From: Gibbula magus
Taxonomy: Eukaryota > Mollusca > Gastropoda > Trochida > Trochidae
NCBI GenBank assembly: GCA_936450465.1
Contig: OW388292.1
Location: 28,346,368-28,410,367, forward strand
Length of the DNA stretch: 64,000 bases
Direction of reading: 5' to 3'
Both the position numbers and the translations under genes were made by a program. The notes beneath the pieces are model-generated. The model was not told where the DNA came from, searched no databases, and saw nothing but the letters and a program-made list of their open reading frames with translations. Shown here piece by piece: positions 1-9,799 of this stretch (position 1 is the stretch's first letter; the number at the start of each line of letters is the position of its first letter).

Positions 1-237
1 CTGGAACATTAAAAAAAGGTACACTTTCAGTCTTCATTTCTCTCATCCAAATAAAAAGACACTTCACAGGTGTCGAATTTACTTTGTGTACTTCGCACAT
101 AACTTACTTCGATGTAGACTAAATATTATGAATGACTCGTAATCAGTTTTGTAGGTATTTGAGTTTAAGCACAATTAACCGCAGATTTGTACCTGTACTG
201 ACAAAGATGTAAACGTACTAAACTAACTCTGTTTTAA
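1..237. other. AT-rich non-coding sequence
   Basis: No open frame of note, splice pattern or repeat was recognised here. It directly precedes the first copy of the dispersed repeat that starts near 238. Confidence 0.5.
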
Positions 238-604
238 AGGCGCTGTAGCACGATTTTCTTATGGAAATAAAGTACTGTCACAAATAAATGAATATTTCAT
301 ACCAATGACGAAATAATTATCCTGAAACAATAAAAATAGTTCTATAACGAATATACATGGTTCGGTTGAGCCATGCGAGTCCATTTCCCCTTAAGCGTCA
401 ATTGTGTTCACATTAAAATGGCCGCTCGAAGGTGGTTCGAGTGATCTGACTGATGTAGCGATACCTAATCACTCAGACTAGAGTTTTAAATGTGGTACAA
501 TGATGGAATTGTCAATCATATTGTTGTCTGAACTCTTAAATCCTAATGAGATCCACAAATCTACCGCTCACACGGAAGAGTTCCACACCTCTGTCGCTTT
601 ATAC
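238..604 (+). repeat. Dispersed repeat R1, copy 1 (interrupted)
   Basis: This stretch aligns by eye with 57403-57752 in the same orientation. Shared landmarks are GGCGCTGT-GCACG at the start, ATGTACATGGTTCGGT (here ATATACATGGTTCGGT), GTGTTCACATTAAAA, CTGACTGATGTAGCGATAC and GAAGAGTTCCACACC. The alignment breaks at 604, where a 1.7-kb transposon is inserted, and resumes for about 25 bases after 2305. No coding potential was seen. The family identity is unknown. Confidence 0.7.
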
Positions 605-719
605 CACAGGGGGTAAGCCCTGTCCATGCTAAACCGGAAGTTGGCAGTCAACAACCATTTTCTCGACAGACAATAGTTTTTCAACTGGGATGGGTCCCGA
701 AATTGGTTAGTTTTGAACA
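605..719 (+). repeat. Left terminal inverted repeat of the 1.7-kb transposon
   Basis: About 115 bp matching the reverse complement of 2188-2304. There is one 3-base indel (GCAGTCAACAACC versus GCAGTCGTCAACAACT) and a few substitutions. The arms are highly similar, so the insertion looks fairly young compared with its surroundings. Confidence 0.85.
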
Positions 720-2187
720 TTTTCCATTGAATGATGTTAACAATATCAACATGTTTCAGCTCTTGAATAGCTATAGTTTACAATCGCTACATCTGTGGAA
801 CATGACATGTAATACATAGTTTAGAATTTTAACATTTTGGGAGCCAGTCAATCGTCGTCAGGGAAAAAATCCCTGTTGTTGAAAAATTAAAAAAATAACT
901 GTCCATTGTGTGGCCATGCAGGGAACCTGTTTTTACATTGTGGGGGTTAATCGTACATGTAAAGGTGCAACGTGAATTGCTTTTCATACAATTTTATTTC
1001 CAATTTGATTGGTAAACTAATGTACACACTAAAATGAAGTTTTCGGAAGATGTCGAAAACACCAAAAAATACAAGTTTAACATATAAATCCATCGTCTAT
1101 ATGTTTTAACTACAACTTATATATTATAATAGTGCCATTTGTGTCATTCTTACCCCTTGAAATATTGTTATCTAGAAAAATAATGTCATAATAATTTATT
1201 ACCATCCCTATCAATGATTTATCCAAAGCACGATGTAATGGATGCCATCTTCAACCCAAGTCTTGTCATCCATTAGTCATGGAATTATATCCCCTTTTAC
1301 CTTTTATCAGCAATATAAGACAGTGTGATGGTAATGACATTGAACAATGAATCTGTGGACAGGAAATGAGCATATCCATTTAATTTATAATTTCACCTTT
1401 TTTAAAGTTGATTGTTATTAAAATTCAAAGGACACGAGGAAATGAGCATATCGAGCAACAGGTCATCAATATGTTAAGACTAGATATGTTTGTAAATATT
1501 TGCGCATAGCATTAGTAGATGTAAATGAATGATATGAACACTAAATTAGCTTTTTGCAATCACAGTTTACTAAAAGATTATGCTTTGTAAATTACTGGGA
1601 CGTGACCTTAGTTCTGAAATCACCCACGAATGACAAATTAACCAAATCTTAAGAGTTCACCGAAGTTTCAATCTTAAAGGTCCTGTAATTTTGATGATTG
1701 ATTGTAAATACCTAAATTGCATTTATCATTCACCATCATCCTATCATCATGTCTTTGAGAAAGTACATTGTATGTACACGTGTATATATTTAAGAAATCA
1801 TCAATTAAGACATATACCTTTAAAAAAATTAATGATGCATGGAATAATATCTTTGTCATAATCTTTGACTGTAATGGTAATGTGTTATAAGCCTTAATAT
1901 TTACTGTACATAGAGAATATATTATTCAGGGAGGAACGACTGCAGAAACATGCTGTTAAAGAAGAATGTCCTCAGATCGCATTTGATTCGAAATAACAGA
2001 AAAAAAATATTGACCAAAAATCATGTGGAAGCCCGTGCTATTTTCATAATGGTAAAATGACAAAAGTCAAGGCAAAAGTTTAATCACCAAAAATGCACAT
2101 GCGAAATGTTGAACTACGATTGTATACATTTTCGGAGGAAATATAAGTGACACAGTTTCCACAAGATAGGTCAAGCTTAGTAACTTC

Positions 2188-2304
2188 TGTTCAAAACTAA
2201 CCAATTCGGGACCCATCCCAGTTGAAAAACTACTGTCTGTCGAGAAAATAGTTGTTGACGACTGCCAACTTCCGGTTTAGCATGGACAGGGCTTACCCCC
2301 TGTG
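2188..2304 (-). repeat. Right terminal inverted repeat of the 1.7-kb transposon
   Basis: Reverse-complement partner of 605-719. It ends in GGCTTACCCCCTGTG, followed by the duplicated TATAC at 2305-2309. Confidence 0.85.
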
Positions 2305-2334
2305 TATACGTCTGTCTACCATCCCACGCACTTA

Positions 2335-2951
2335 AGTCAGATTCTTACAAGTCATTTGGATTCAGTACAAAGTATATGTAAATATCTTAATCTCACAGGA
2401 ATTAGAATAACACATAATGAAATAAAAGAAGGATTTATTGGAAACAGATCTTTAAGTCTAGGTTATAGACTATCCTGACTAAGATAGTTAAGGATGAACT
2501 TGTTTACACGGAACGTTTAATCATGTTTATACAATTGATTATTCACTAATATAAACTTGACAGTCAGATTATTGCTGTATCCTGAACCCAACAAGTTTCA
2601 GGAATTTGTTACACAACGTTGTTTCCCGAAACTGACACAAAGTAGGAGGGAGCGCTACATTCTACTACATTCAAAGTAACATTGCAAATTGTATTATATC
2701 AATTTAGGGCATTATTGGTGCCGAAAAAAAATAAAGTGACGTTCCTGAGCCCGAGTGTTTGCCCGAGGCGTTTTTGGATCTCGGACATTTACAGTTGAAG
2801 TCACAAACTCTTGGATATCTCCCCAAACCAATTTTTAGAAATGTCATTGATGTACTGAACAAGAACGCCCGATAAACATTCGGTATTTACAAGACTCATC
2901 TTCCTAATACTTAATACATTTGTATATGGTAGATATTATACTCGGCATGTC
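2335..2951. other. Intergenic, nothing recognised
   Basis: AT-rich sequence without a supported gene, RNA or repeat boundary. A short GC-richer patch near 2740-2780 (CCCGAGTGTTTGCCCGAGGC) has no clear meaning. Confidence 0.4.
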
Positions 2952-3170
2952 TGAATAATTTATTATATGACGAGCAATGAAATACTGGGATTTATCCGTG
3001 AAATAACTGTCTATCAAGCTACAGTGAAAAAAAACTTCATCTGACGCAGCGAATTGGCTTATGACGTCACAGTGTTACATGTACTGTGGTGACTGGCTGT
3101 TCCTAGCAGCCACTCGGCATGAAAACGACACTTTTCGGACGTAATTACAATGTTTACATCATATTATAAA
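2952..3170 (+). mobile_element. MITE family M1, copy 1
   Basis: Roughly 215-bp element whose reverse complement recurs at 8449-8706. Shared blocks include GAAATACTGGGATTTATC, CTGTCTATCAAGCTACAGT, TTGGCTTATGACGTCACAGT, GAAAACGAC-CTTTTCGGAC and the ends ATTTATTATATGA / TCATATTATAAAT. Relative to the other copy it lacks about 50 internal bases. No protein is encoded. The short near-perfect terminal inverted repeats suggest a MITE. Confidence 0.75.
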
Positions 3171-3173
3171 TAG

Positions 3174-3294
3174 AATATCCGTCAATTCTTGACAAATACC
3201 ATGTTTATCTCATCTCGTGAGGTAGAAACGTTATATCCCTTTCTACCTCACTCGATGAGATAGATATTGTATTTGTCAAGAAAAGACAGATATC
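3174..3294. repeat. Foldback (long hairpin) element
   Basis: The two halves are reverse complements with few mismatches. TTCTTGACAAATAC (3187-3200) pairs with GTATTTGTCAAGAA (3269-3282), and the segment GTGAGGTAGAAA pairs with TTTCTACCTCAC around a loop of about 11 bases (CGTTATATCCC). The GATATCC-type ends pair as well. It lies directly against the end of MITE copy 1. Confidence 0.8.
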
Positions 3295-3299
3295 CTCTA

Positions 3300-5315
3300 T
3301 ATATCGCGAACACTCTGGAAAACGGTGTACACTTTATGAATTACAACTTTAAGCTTGTCATAATGAGTGCAATTGCGATGTGGCACACAAACCCTCATTT
3401 TGCTACAAAATAATAAGTATCTAATATAATGCATGACCTTGAACTTAAAGTGATCGAATGATATATGAGTAAACAATTGCAAATGACTAAATTCTGATCT
3501 TATCATTCTTATCTTAATTGTATTCACTGGAAATCAAATTTCCTTTTTGTTTTGACTGTAGTTGTCAAACTCGCAATTAACTCTTTGCTGAAACTGATTG
3601 TTGGTGTTATCACTTTGCATTGATCGTGACATTCTGAAGACATCAACATGAACTAGCAATATCTTAATTGAATTCTACAATGATAAATTCCATTTTTTTA
3701 CGTTTTCAAAGATTATTTTGATTTATTATAATTTAAAAATGGAAACGAATAACAAAACGTGTGAAAAGTTGTGATTGTAAACTGCGTAACCTGTTTTGTA
3801 TAATTGAAGTATAACGTGTGATTGTAAATTAATTAATTCCAAATCAACCTTTAGCATAAAGATATACATTATAAACTATGAAGACGCCAAAGACAAAACA
3901 GTAAGAATAAAAAAACATATGTCAGCAAATAAATTGCAAAACTAAATGTCTTAATGGTGTCTCGGAGTATGTTTCGTATTTATATGCCATTCGTACTGTA
4001 CTTTAAAACACACAATCGAAACTAATTAATTTCCAGCTGGATGTACTCAATGGTAATACACGAGACTACGGACTTAAATTGCAAGTAATTAAGGTTCATG
4101 ACCAGACGAATGTGAATGTTCTACAGATTATCAGTTTATAATTTCAGCAAAGTAATTTGATTCCTTTAACGTGTTTTCTTTCAAGACATAGATGTACATT
4201 GTACTTATATCAAGTGACCATAAAAAGTTGAGTAATGGCTTAAATTTTATTTTATAAGTATTAATTGTGAGCAAATTTAGAAATAAGTAATGTGCAGCGG
4301 AATCAATTAAATCCGCTTCTTGGCTTGTTTGAAAATTCATTTTTTCCCCCAATAAAATATGTTTAAACCAAAGAATTATTTCTTAATTGACAGTCTTACT
4401 AAACAGAATGACCAAAATTTGATTTGAATGTAACTACTTCCTTCTTAATTCCTTCATATTGAAATATAGACTTCGAAATTATTGAATATCTACCATTCAT
4501 AGCGGTAAGGCGACATTGAGAAGAATCGGCATGTTTAATAGAGAGTTTCTGTGAACATAATTGTTTTCTATTAACCTAAAATTAAAAACAACTTGAAATT
4601 CTTAGTTTAGTTAGGTTTTAGAAAAAGATTGAAACATTAGTAAACAATAGTTTCATTCTCCACGTTTAATGATTTTATGCAAAACAATGGAGCAATTAAC
4701 ATCTATTTTCGTACGTTGCCTTATACAGCTATTTGTTGAGTAAGTGACGAATAGGCGTCTAATTATTACATTGTACCTGTTACTTATGTGAGGTAATCTT
4801 CAAAAGCTTTAAATGAGTTGGAAAATAAGCCAATATACAAACGTTATCGTTTATTGAAATGATACAGTGCTAATTGTAACAATTTGCATGAGATATTACA
4901 TTTCCCATTGATATACATATCGTCGCATGGTGAACCTTAGGGCGATTAGGGCAATCTGTCCTCAACAAGCCTTATCCCTTCAAGGTCACATCTGTTGCAC
5001 GTAGGTACCTGTAGTGAAGGTAGGATTGTAAGCTTAGTGTTGTGAGTATTAGTTGTTTGAAACGTCAAACATACTGTGTTAAAATGTACTAAACAAATGT
5101 CGAACTTCAACCGCAATATGTACAGCATACGGAACACTTTGAACAGCTGTCACAACAGGAAAGCAATACTAGGTGCGGTGTTATATGCTTACTCAAAGTT
5201 AATCAGCGACACGTGATGTTGAGAGGTCAGAGGGTTTTGAATCAGCATGACTTCTATACCCCCGCCGCACAGATGATGTTACTGTACTATTATATGACAT
5301 CGTTATTCTGTTAAG
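3300..5315. other. Long AT-rich intergenic stretch
   Basis: Only short random-looking frames occur here, none with splice sites, protein-like composition or a recognisable domain. No repeat boundary was recognised. Confidence 0.5.
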
Positions 5316-5415
5316 GATAACATACAAGTAACCGTACATTCGTGAAAAAGAATGTACGAGCCGCGGAGCGGCGAGTTCATTGTTTTCACGAATGTACGGT
5401 TACGCGTATGTTATC
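5316..5415. repeat. Foldback element with nested GC-rich hairpin
   Basis: The left arm 5316-5348 (GATAACATAC...GTAACCGTACATTCGTGAAAA) pairs with the right arm 5383-5415 (TTTTCACGAATGTACGGTTAC...GTATGTTATC). The central segment contains its own small palindrome, GCCGCGGAGCGGC. This kind of GC-centred inverted repeat is common in marine invertebrate genomes. No protein is encoded. It lies about 600 bp upstream of the recombinase start. Confidence 0.85.
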
Positions 5416-5574
5416 TGACTTAAAATACAGCCTCCGTATAAGAATGGTTTAGAATAGTCTGATTTTGGTTTTAGGAGAATAATACTCACATTGCATGGCA
5501 CTTTAATTACATACAAGACGTATTTCAATATATAATTCCTAAAAAACCTTTGAGATGCCCCCAACCTTGCAACC

Positions 5575-5860
5575 CGTACATTATTAATGCACGTGAAAGT
5601 TGTTTTTTAGGCCCGTTGTAACCATCTTTCTAGAACATTCCTACTGCACGTGCAACGTAATCATCTAGCCAGTACATTCTTAATGCACGTGTAAGCTGTT
5701 TAAATCATGCGCGTCGTAAAGCTCTTGCTAGAACATTCTGAAAGCACGTGCAATGTAACAACTAGCCAGTACATTCTTAATGCACGTGTTATCCTTGCCA
5801 AATGGTCTAAATGCACGTGCGACATAACCATCTAGCCAACACATTCTTTCTGCATGTGCA
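5575..5860 (+). promoter_or_regulatory. Array of CACGTG E-boxes in a degenerate tandem repeat
   Basis: Six exact CACGTG palindromes lie at 5590-5595, 5647-5652, 5686-5691, 5745-5750, 5783-5788 and 5814-5819. A degenerate CATGTG follows at 5853-5858. Most sit in the context ACATTCTTAATGCACGTG or CTAGCCAGTACATTC, so the array arose from an irregular 35-60-bp repeat. CACGTG is the classical site for bHLH factors such as MYC/MAX, USF and CLOCK/BMAL. It lies directly upstream of the TATA box at 5879 and so probably belongs to the recombinase promoter. Function is inferred. Confidence 0.65.
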
Positions 5861-5878
5861 AAACGGATATTGATTTGG

Positions 5879-5886
5879 TATAAAAG
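5879..5886 (+). promoter_or_regulatory. TATA box of the recombinase locus
   Basis: TATAAAAG in the context GGTATAAAAGGG is a textbook TATA element. It lies 37 bp upstream of the first ATG (5916), so a start site near 5905-5912 would give a very short leader. Position and match are seen directly; activity is inferred. Confidence 0.55.
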
Positions 5887-5915
5887 GGACGTTGTCTCAG
5901 TTGAACTTAGACATT

Positions 5916-7828
5916 ATGTATGGCAATTTTGATGTCGAGTGGGACGAGATGGCCGAATATCCTCACTTCGAAGACATTTCGTCCGACGATGATGACGTTT
6001 TATCACAAGCAACCAAACAAATTGAAGAATCGTATTTAAGCAAACGTTCGACTGTGACAAAGGATTTTTCATCGGGTGATGACGAAATGTTATCACAGGG
6101 TGCAAGCCAAATTGAAGAAAGATACGGACGGTTTGCTGTGCCAAAAAGTGAAAATGAAATGACTTTATTGAGCAAACGACAGTAAGTTTAGTTACCGTTT
6201 ACAGTTCTTATCGCAATCATAAGTATTTTTTTAAAAGTTAATTTGTATTGAAGCAAGTGATTGTAAGTTTATTTACAATTTCCAACATAACTACTCTTTA
6301 TCATTAGTGTTTGCAACATTTTACGATTTTGAAATTCGAAATTACGAAATTGAAATACAGCAGTGACGTCATTCGACCTTTTGTTATAAGTTTCAACGAA
6401 AATATGTGAATTTAGTACAAATTTGACAGTAGTTATTTTAACAAAAGGTGATAATGATATTGTCTATTTTCCAGATTATCTGAAAGTACAAAGAACAAGT
6501 ACAAATGGGCTGTCAAGACATACAAAGATTGGGTCGAAAATAGGAATGCTGTAGCGAAGCGTCAAGGAACGGGACCGATTTTCAAAGTTAATTTGGAAGA
6601 TATGACTGTGTGTGAGATGAACATCGCTCTCAGTAGATTTATAACTGAAGTCCGAAAAGTGAACGGAACTGATTACCCTGGATCCACGCTGTACGAAATG
6701 TTGACGTCGATCCAGCTGTACTTGGAACAATGTGATGTTGAAGTAAATTTTTTCTCTGAACCAATGTTTAATCAGTTAAAAAATACACTGGATTCTGTAA
6801 TGCGACAATGATCTGTTGATGGAATCGGTACTTCCAGACGTCAAGCTCAAGTCATCAGCGCGGAAGAGGAAAACTTGATGTGGAACAAGAATGTTCTTGG
6901 AAGTGAGAACCCACAGCAGTTGCAGAACACAGTTCTGTATCTCCTTGGAATCAACTTTGCCCTAAGAGCAGCAAAAGAACACAGAGCTTTGCGACTGCAA
7001 CATTCACAACTGAGTCTGACAACTGACTCTAGAGGGAAAACTGTACTGCGCTATACAGAAGATGTTTCTAAAGCACGACATGGAGGACTGAAACACAGAA
7101 AAAAATTACAGAAAGTTGTCGATGCCTACCCAAATGAATCTGATCGCAGTCAATGTGTTGTGACACTGTATAAGAAATATGTCAAACTGTGGTAAGCATT
7201 GCATTTTAAATCCATCCAAATGCACTCAATTTAATTTGTTTAAATCTTAAGTGTTCAAAACGAACATTAGCCAATCTAATCTTTAAAAAATGCTATTTTG
7301 TTCTGCGTAGCCAAAACTGAATAAAATAAATTGATAATGTATGGTTCCTTCAGTTCATGTTCATAAAATTAAAAAACCATGATAATATATCAAGACTGAT
7401 TTTCTGTTCTTCTTTTCAGTCCCCCTGGCGCTAAGGACTTTTATTTGAGACCATTGACCAAACCACGCCCAGGACATTGGTATGGTGCTGCACCGTTAGG
7501 AGTACACACTATAGCTTCAACAGTGTCGAAAATGGCAGCCGCTGCTGGATTATCAGGATTCAGAACAAATCATTCTTTGAGAGCAACTGCAGCGACCCGA
7601 TTGTATCGTCAAAATGTAGCTGAGCAACTCATAAAGGAAACAACTGGCCATTCTTCAGATGCAGTGCAAGCATACAAAAGAACATCTGAAGAACAGAAGG
7701 AAGCTGTCAGTCGCGTTCTTCAGTGCCAAGGTCAGGGTCCCATGGATACCGGAACAGTCGCCGTGGAGAAGGATGATAATCGTAAAAGCTGCTCTTTCAG
7801 CATCACTTGCAAAGTCGACGTTTTGTAA
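5916..7828 (+). pseudogene. Crypton/DUF3504-type tyrosine recombinase, one premature stop
   Basis: Three exons join in frame: 5916-6181 (donor A|GTAAGT), 6475-7191 (acceptor TTTTCCAG, donor G|GTAAGC) and 7420-7828 (acceptor CTTTTCAG), about 463 codons. The N-terminus is acidic with two DDD/DDE-S-QA-type repeats (about residues 25-75). A SAM-like DNA-binding part follows (about 88-200), then the catalytic domain. The expected tyrosine-recombinase residues are visible: Arg253 (codon 6965), His379 and Arg382 in NHSLRATAATRL, His405 in TGHSS and nucleophile Tyr413 in AYKR. Known relatives are Crypton transposases and their domesticated descendants (DUF3504 proteins such as KCTD1, ZMYM and QRICH1). 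A single in-frame TGA at 6809-6811 (codon 201), probably CGA to TGA at a CpG, separates the DNA-binding and catalytic parts. The ATG at 5916 was chosen because the frame further upstream has only a TTG. The gene may be a fresh pseudogene, a polymorphic null or a sequencing error. The family call is confident. Confidence 0.85.
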
Positions 7829-7840
7829 AACCTTGCTTGA

Positions 7841-7846
7841 ATTAAA
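7841..7846 (+). terminator. Possible polyadenylation signal ATTAAA
   Basis: ATTAAA occurs 12 bp after the recombinase stop. It is the commonest variant of the AATAAA signal, and no closer AATAAA is present. Short AT-rich words are frequent here, so this is tentative. Confidence 0.3.
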
Positions 7847-7849
7847 AGT

Positions 7850-8448
7850 TCCCTCTCATTTTGTCTGTTGTCTTTTTTCTATGAAAATAGCGTTATTCAT
7901 TCAAATATAGAGATTGTTGTAGGGACCATCTCAAACATTAATATTGCTTATTTTCACTGTAAAACAGTAGATTCCTGAAGGATAATGTACAATTGAAATA
8001 ATAGAGTGACGTCACTGCTGTATTTTAATATGCAAGAACAATCAACTGAACCTCTTAACACTTGATTCACCAAAGAAGAATATGATACTTGCATGTTAAC
8101 AATTGGAAATAACTCTAATCTCATGTCGACCGGGCTTACATGTATATGCTTATATGGCTATTTCGGATCTTCGGAGATGACAGCATAATACTTTAGCCCA
8201 AAAAGAACTCCAAAAACCCATTTCAATGATAGGTATATATTTCATAAGAAAACATAGTAAGACATGAAGTGTTAAGAGTTAAAAAGTATTGTTGCTCAAG
8301 TGATATATATATAAGATAGTAAACATCAGATGGTTTTGACTAGATCAATCTTCTTTAATAAAATACGATGAGCTCATTTCGACCAGTATATCGGTCTTTT
8401 CAAGTCTTATCAAGTACTTCACGTGAGAAGAAACTCATCTTATATTCT
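7850..8448. other. Recombinase 3' flank
   Basis: No gene. It holds the 19-bp word at 8007-8025 that is the exact reverse complement of 6353-6371 in intron 1 of the recombinase. Near 8370-8415 there is a degenerate motif (TTTCGACCAGTATATCGGTC) of a kind often seen in invertebrate retroelement ends. Its identity is not resolved. Confidence 0.4.
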
Positions 8449-8706
8449 ATTTATTATATGATGTTATCCATGTAATTATGTCCGAAAAGGGTCGTTTTCA
8501 CGCCAAGCGGCTGCAAGGAACAGCCCGTCACCACAGTAACACTGTGACGTCATAAGCCAAATCGCCGCGCGAGACCATTGTTTTAAGACGTCAAATTATA
8601 TCAGTCACCGTTCGCAGTGAAAATATAAGTTATTTTAACTGTAGCTTGATAGACAGTTTATTTCACTGATAAATCCCAGTATTTCACTGCTCTTCATATA
8701 ATAAAT
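8449..8706 (-). mobile_element. MITE family M1, copy 2 (inverted)
   Basis: 258-bp element with 13-bp terminal inverted repeats, ATTTATTATATGA at 8449-8461 and TCATATAATAAAT at 8694-8706. Its reverse complement aligns along its whole length with 2952-3170, and it has about 50 extra internal bases. It includes a TGACGTCA at 8545-8552. No coding sequence. Together with copy 1 it flanks the recombinase in inverted orientation. Confidence 0.8.
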
Positions 8707-8992
8707 GGCTATCCTGTTAGAGAAAAAAATTTAAAAGTTCATAGTTTTTTCTTTAAGAAATATCTTGGAGCCAGTAAAAGTGTATGCCCTGTTTGTACGG
8801 CAAAGGTTACACATATGCAATATTGCTTATGGTAGAATTAAACACACGTGAGTAAATGTACATTTACTAGGCGTTCATACGTGTTTAATTTCTGCCTAAG
8901 CAAATTGGCTTCAAACTCTTTTAATAAATGAATAGACAATTCATAAAACATGCCAATTAATATTTATTACATGTAAACTAAATAAATGACAT

Positions 8993-9796
8993 TAATTTAT
9001 ATCTGTCAACATTGGTCCGTCCTTGGTCAATACTGTTTTCTCGGGTCCATAAAAACAGGTATTGACCTCATCCCCAGTCTATAATTGTATTATTATGTAT
9101 TTGATTCAGAAACGATAGGAAAACAATAAAATACAGTCAAAAGGCAATTTTGTTTGAACAGCTGGGACTACGGTCAAACGACGTCATGATAACAATAGCA
9201 TGACGTCATGCAACAATCGTTTGACGTCATGCAACAATCGTTTGACGTCACTCAAGTCAATACGTCTTTTGGTCGGACTCCGGCTGGAGTCAATATGCTT
9301 TTCTGTCGACGGTCACGTGATCGCCTCTCGATCAATCAGATCGCTGGGAAAATGTGCTCACATAATAATATACAATTATAGACTGGTGATGAGGTCAATA
9401 CCTGTTTTTATGGACCCGAGAAAACAATATTGACCAAGGACGAAGTCCGCGGTCAATATTGTTTTCTCGGGTCCATAAAAAAAGGTATTGACCGAAACAC
9501 CAGTCCATAATTGTTTTATTATGTATTTAATAAGCAACGAACAGAAAACAATGAAATACAGTTAAAAATGTAAATAGGCTTGAACAGCTTGGGCGACGGT
9601 CAAATGACGTCATGATGACAATAGCATGACGTCATGCAACAATCATTTGACGTCACTCAAGTCAATATTGCTTTTGGTCGGACTCGGGCTGGAGTCAATA
9701 TGCTTTTCTGTCGACTGTCACGTGATCGCCTCTCGACCAATCAAATCGCTTAAAAACACGCTCACATAATAATAATTTATATCTGTCAACATTGGT
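8993..9796. mobile_element. Pair of TIR elements (family M2) between 24-bp direct repeats
   Basis: The first element (about 9017-9450) has arms of about 75 bp. TTTTCTCGGGTCCATAAAAA near 9038 recurs as its reverse complement near 9406-9425. A second, directly repeated copy starts at 9452 and lacks the right arm. Both share a core with CATGACGTCATGCAACAATC, GGCTGGAGTCAATATGCTTT and GTCACGTGATCGCCTCTCGA. The whole unit is bounded by an identical 24-bp word (8993-9016 and 9773-9796, containing ATATCTGTCAACATTGG). Open frames here are repeat by-products. A diverged relative lies at 57880-58000. Confidence 0.75.
9201..9250. promoter_or_regulatory. Three TGACGTCA boxes at exact 21-bp spacing
   Basis: Perfect cAMP-response-element palindromes begin at 9201, 9222 and 9243. 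They result from a 21-bp tandem repeat inside element M2. Twenty-one bases is two helical turns, so bound bZIP dimers would face the same side of the DNA. Binding is untested. Confidence 0.5.
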
Positions 9797-9799
9797 TTG

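Larger units (their letters stand above)
605..2304. mobile_element. 1.7-kb non-autonomous TIR DNA transposon
   Basis: Two inverted copies of a roughly 115-bp terminal repeat bound a 1,700-bp segment. The ends read CACAGGGGGTAAGCCCTGTC on the left and its reverse complement on the right. The 5-bp word TATAC occurs immediately outside both ends (600-604 and 2305-2309), which fits a target-site duplication. No transposase-like open frame is visible inside, so this is probably a non-autonomous derivative. The CAC start with a 5-bp duplication recalls Transib-type elements, but the terminal consensus CACWATG is not matched, so the superfamily is left open. The site without an insertion exists as a paralogue at 57.7 kb. 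Confidence 0.85.

Noticed and set aside
5914..6175. Minus-strand frames opposite recombinase exon 1
   Set aside because: Shadows of the plus-strand exon, whose frame and splice phases are well supported.
8365..8420. Hammerhead-ribozyme-like motif of Penelope-type element ends
   Set aside because: The reverse complement has a CGAAA-like part, but the invariant CTGATGA core is not present. The same holds for 56139-56180.
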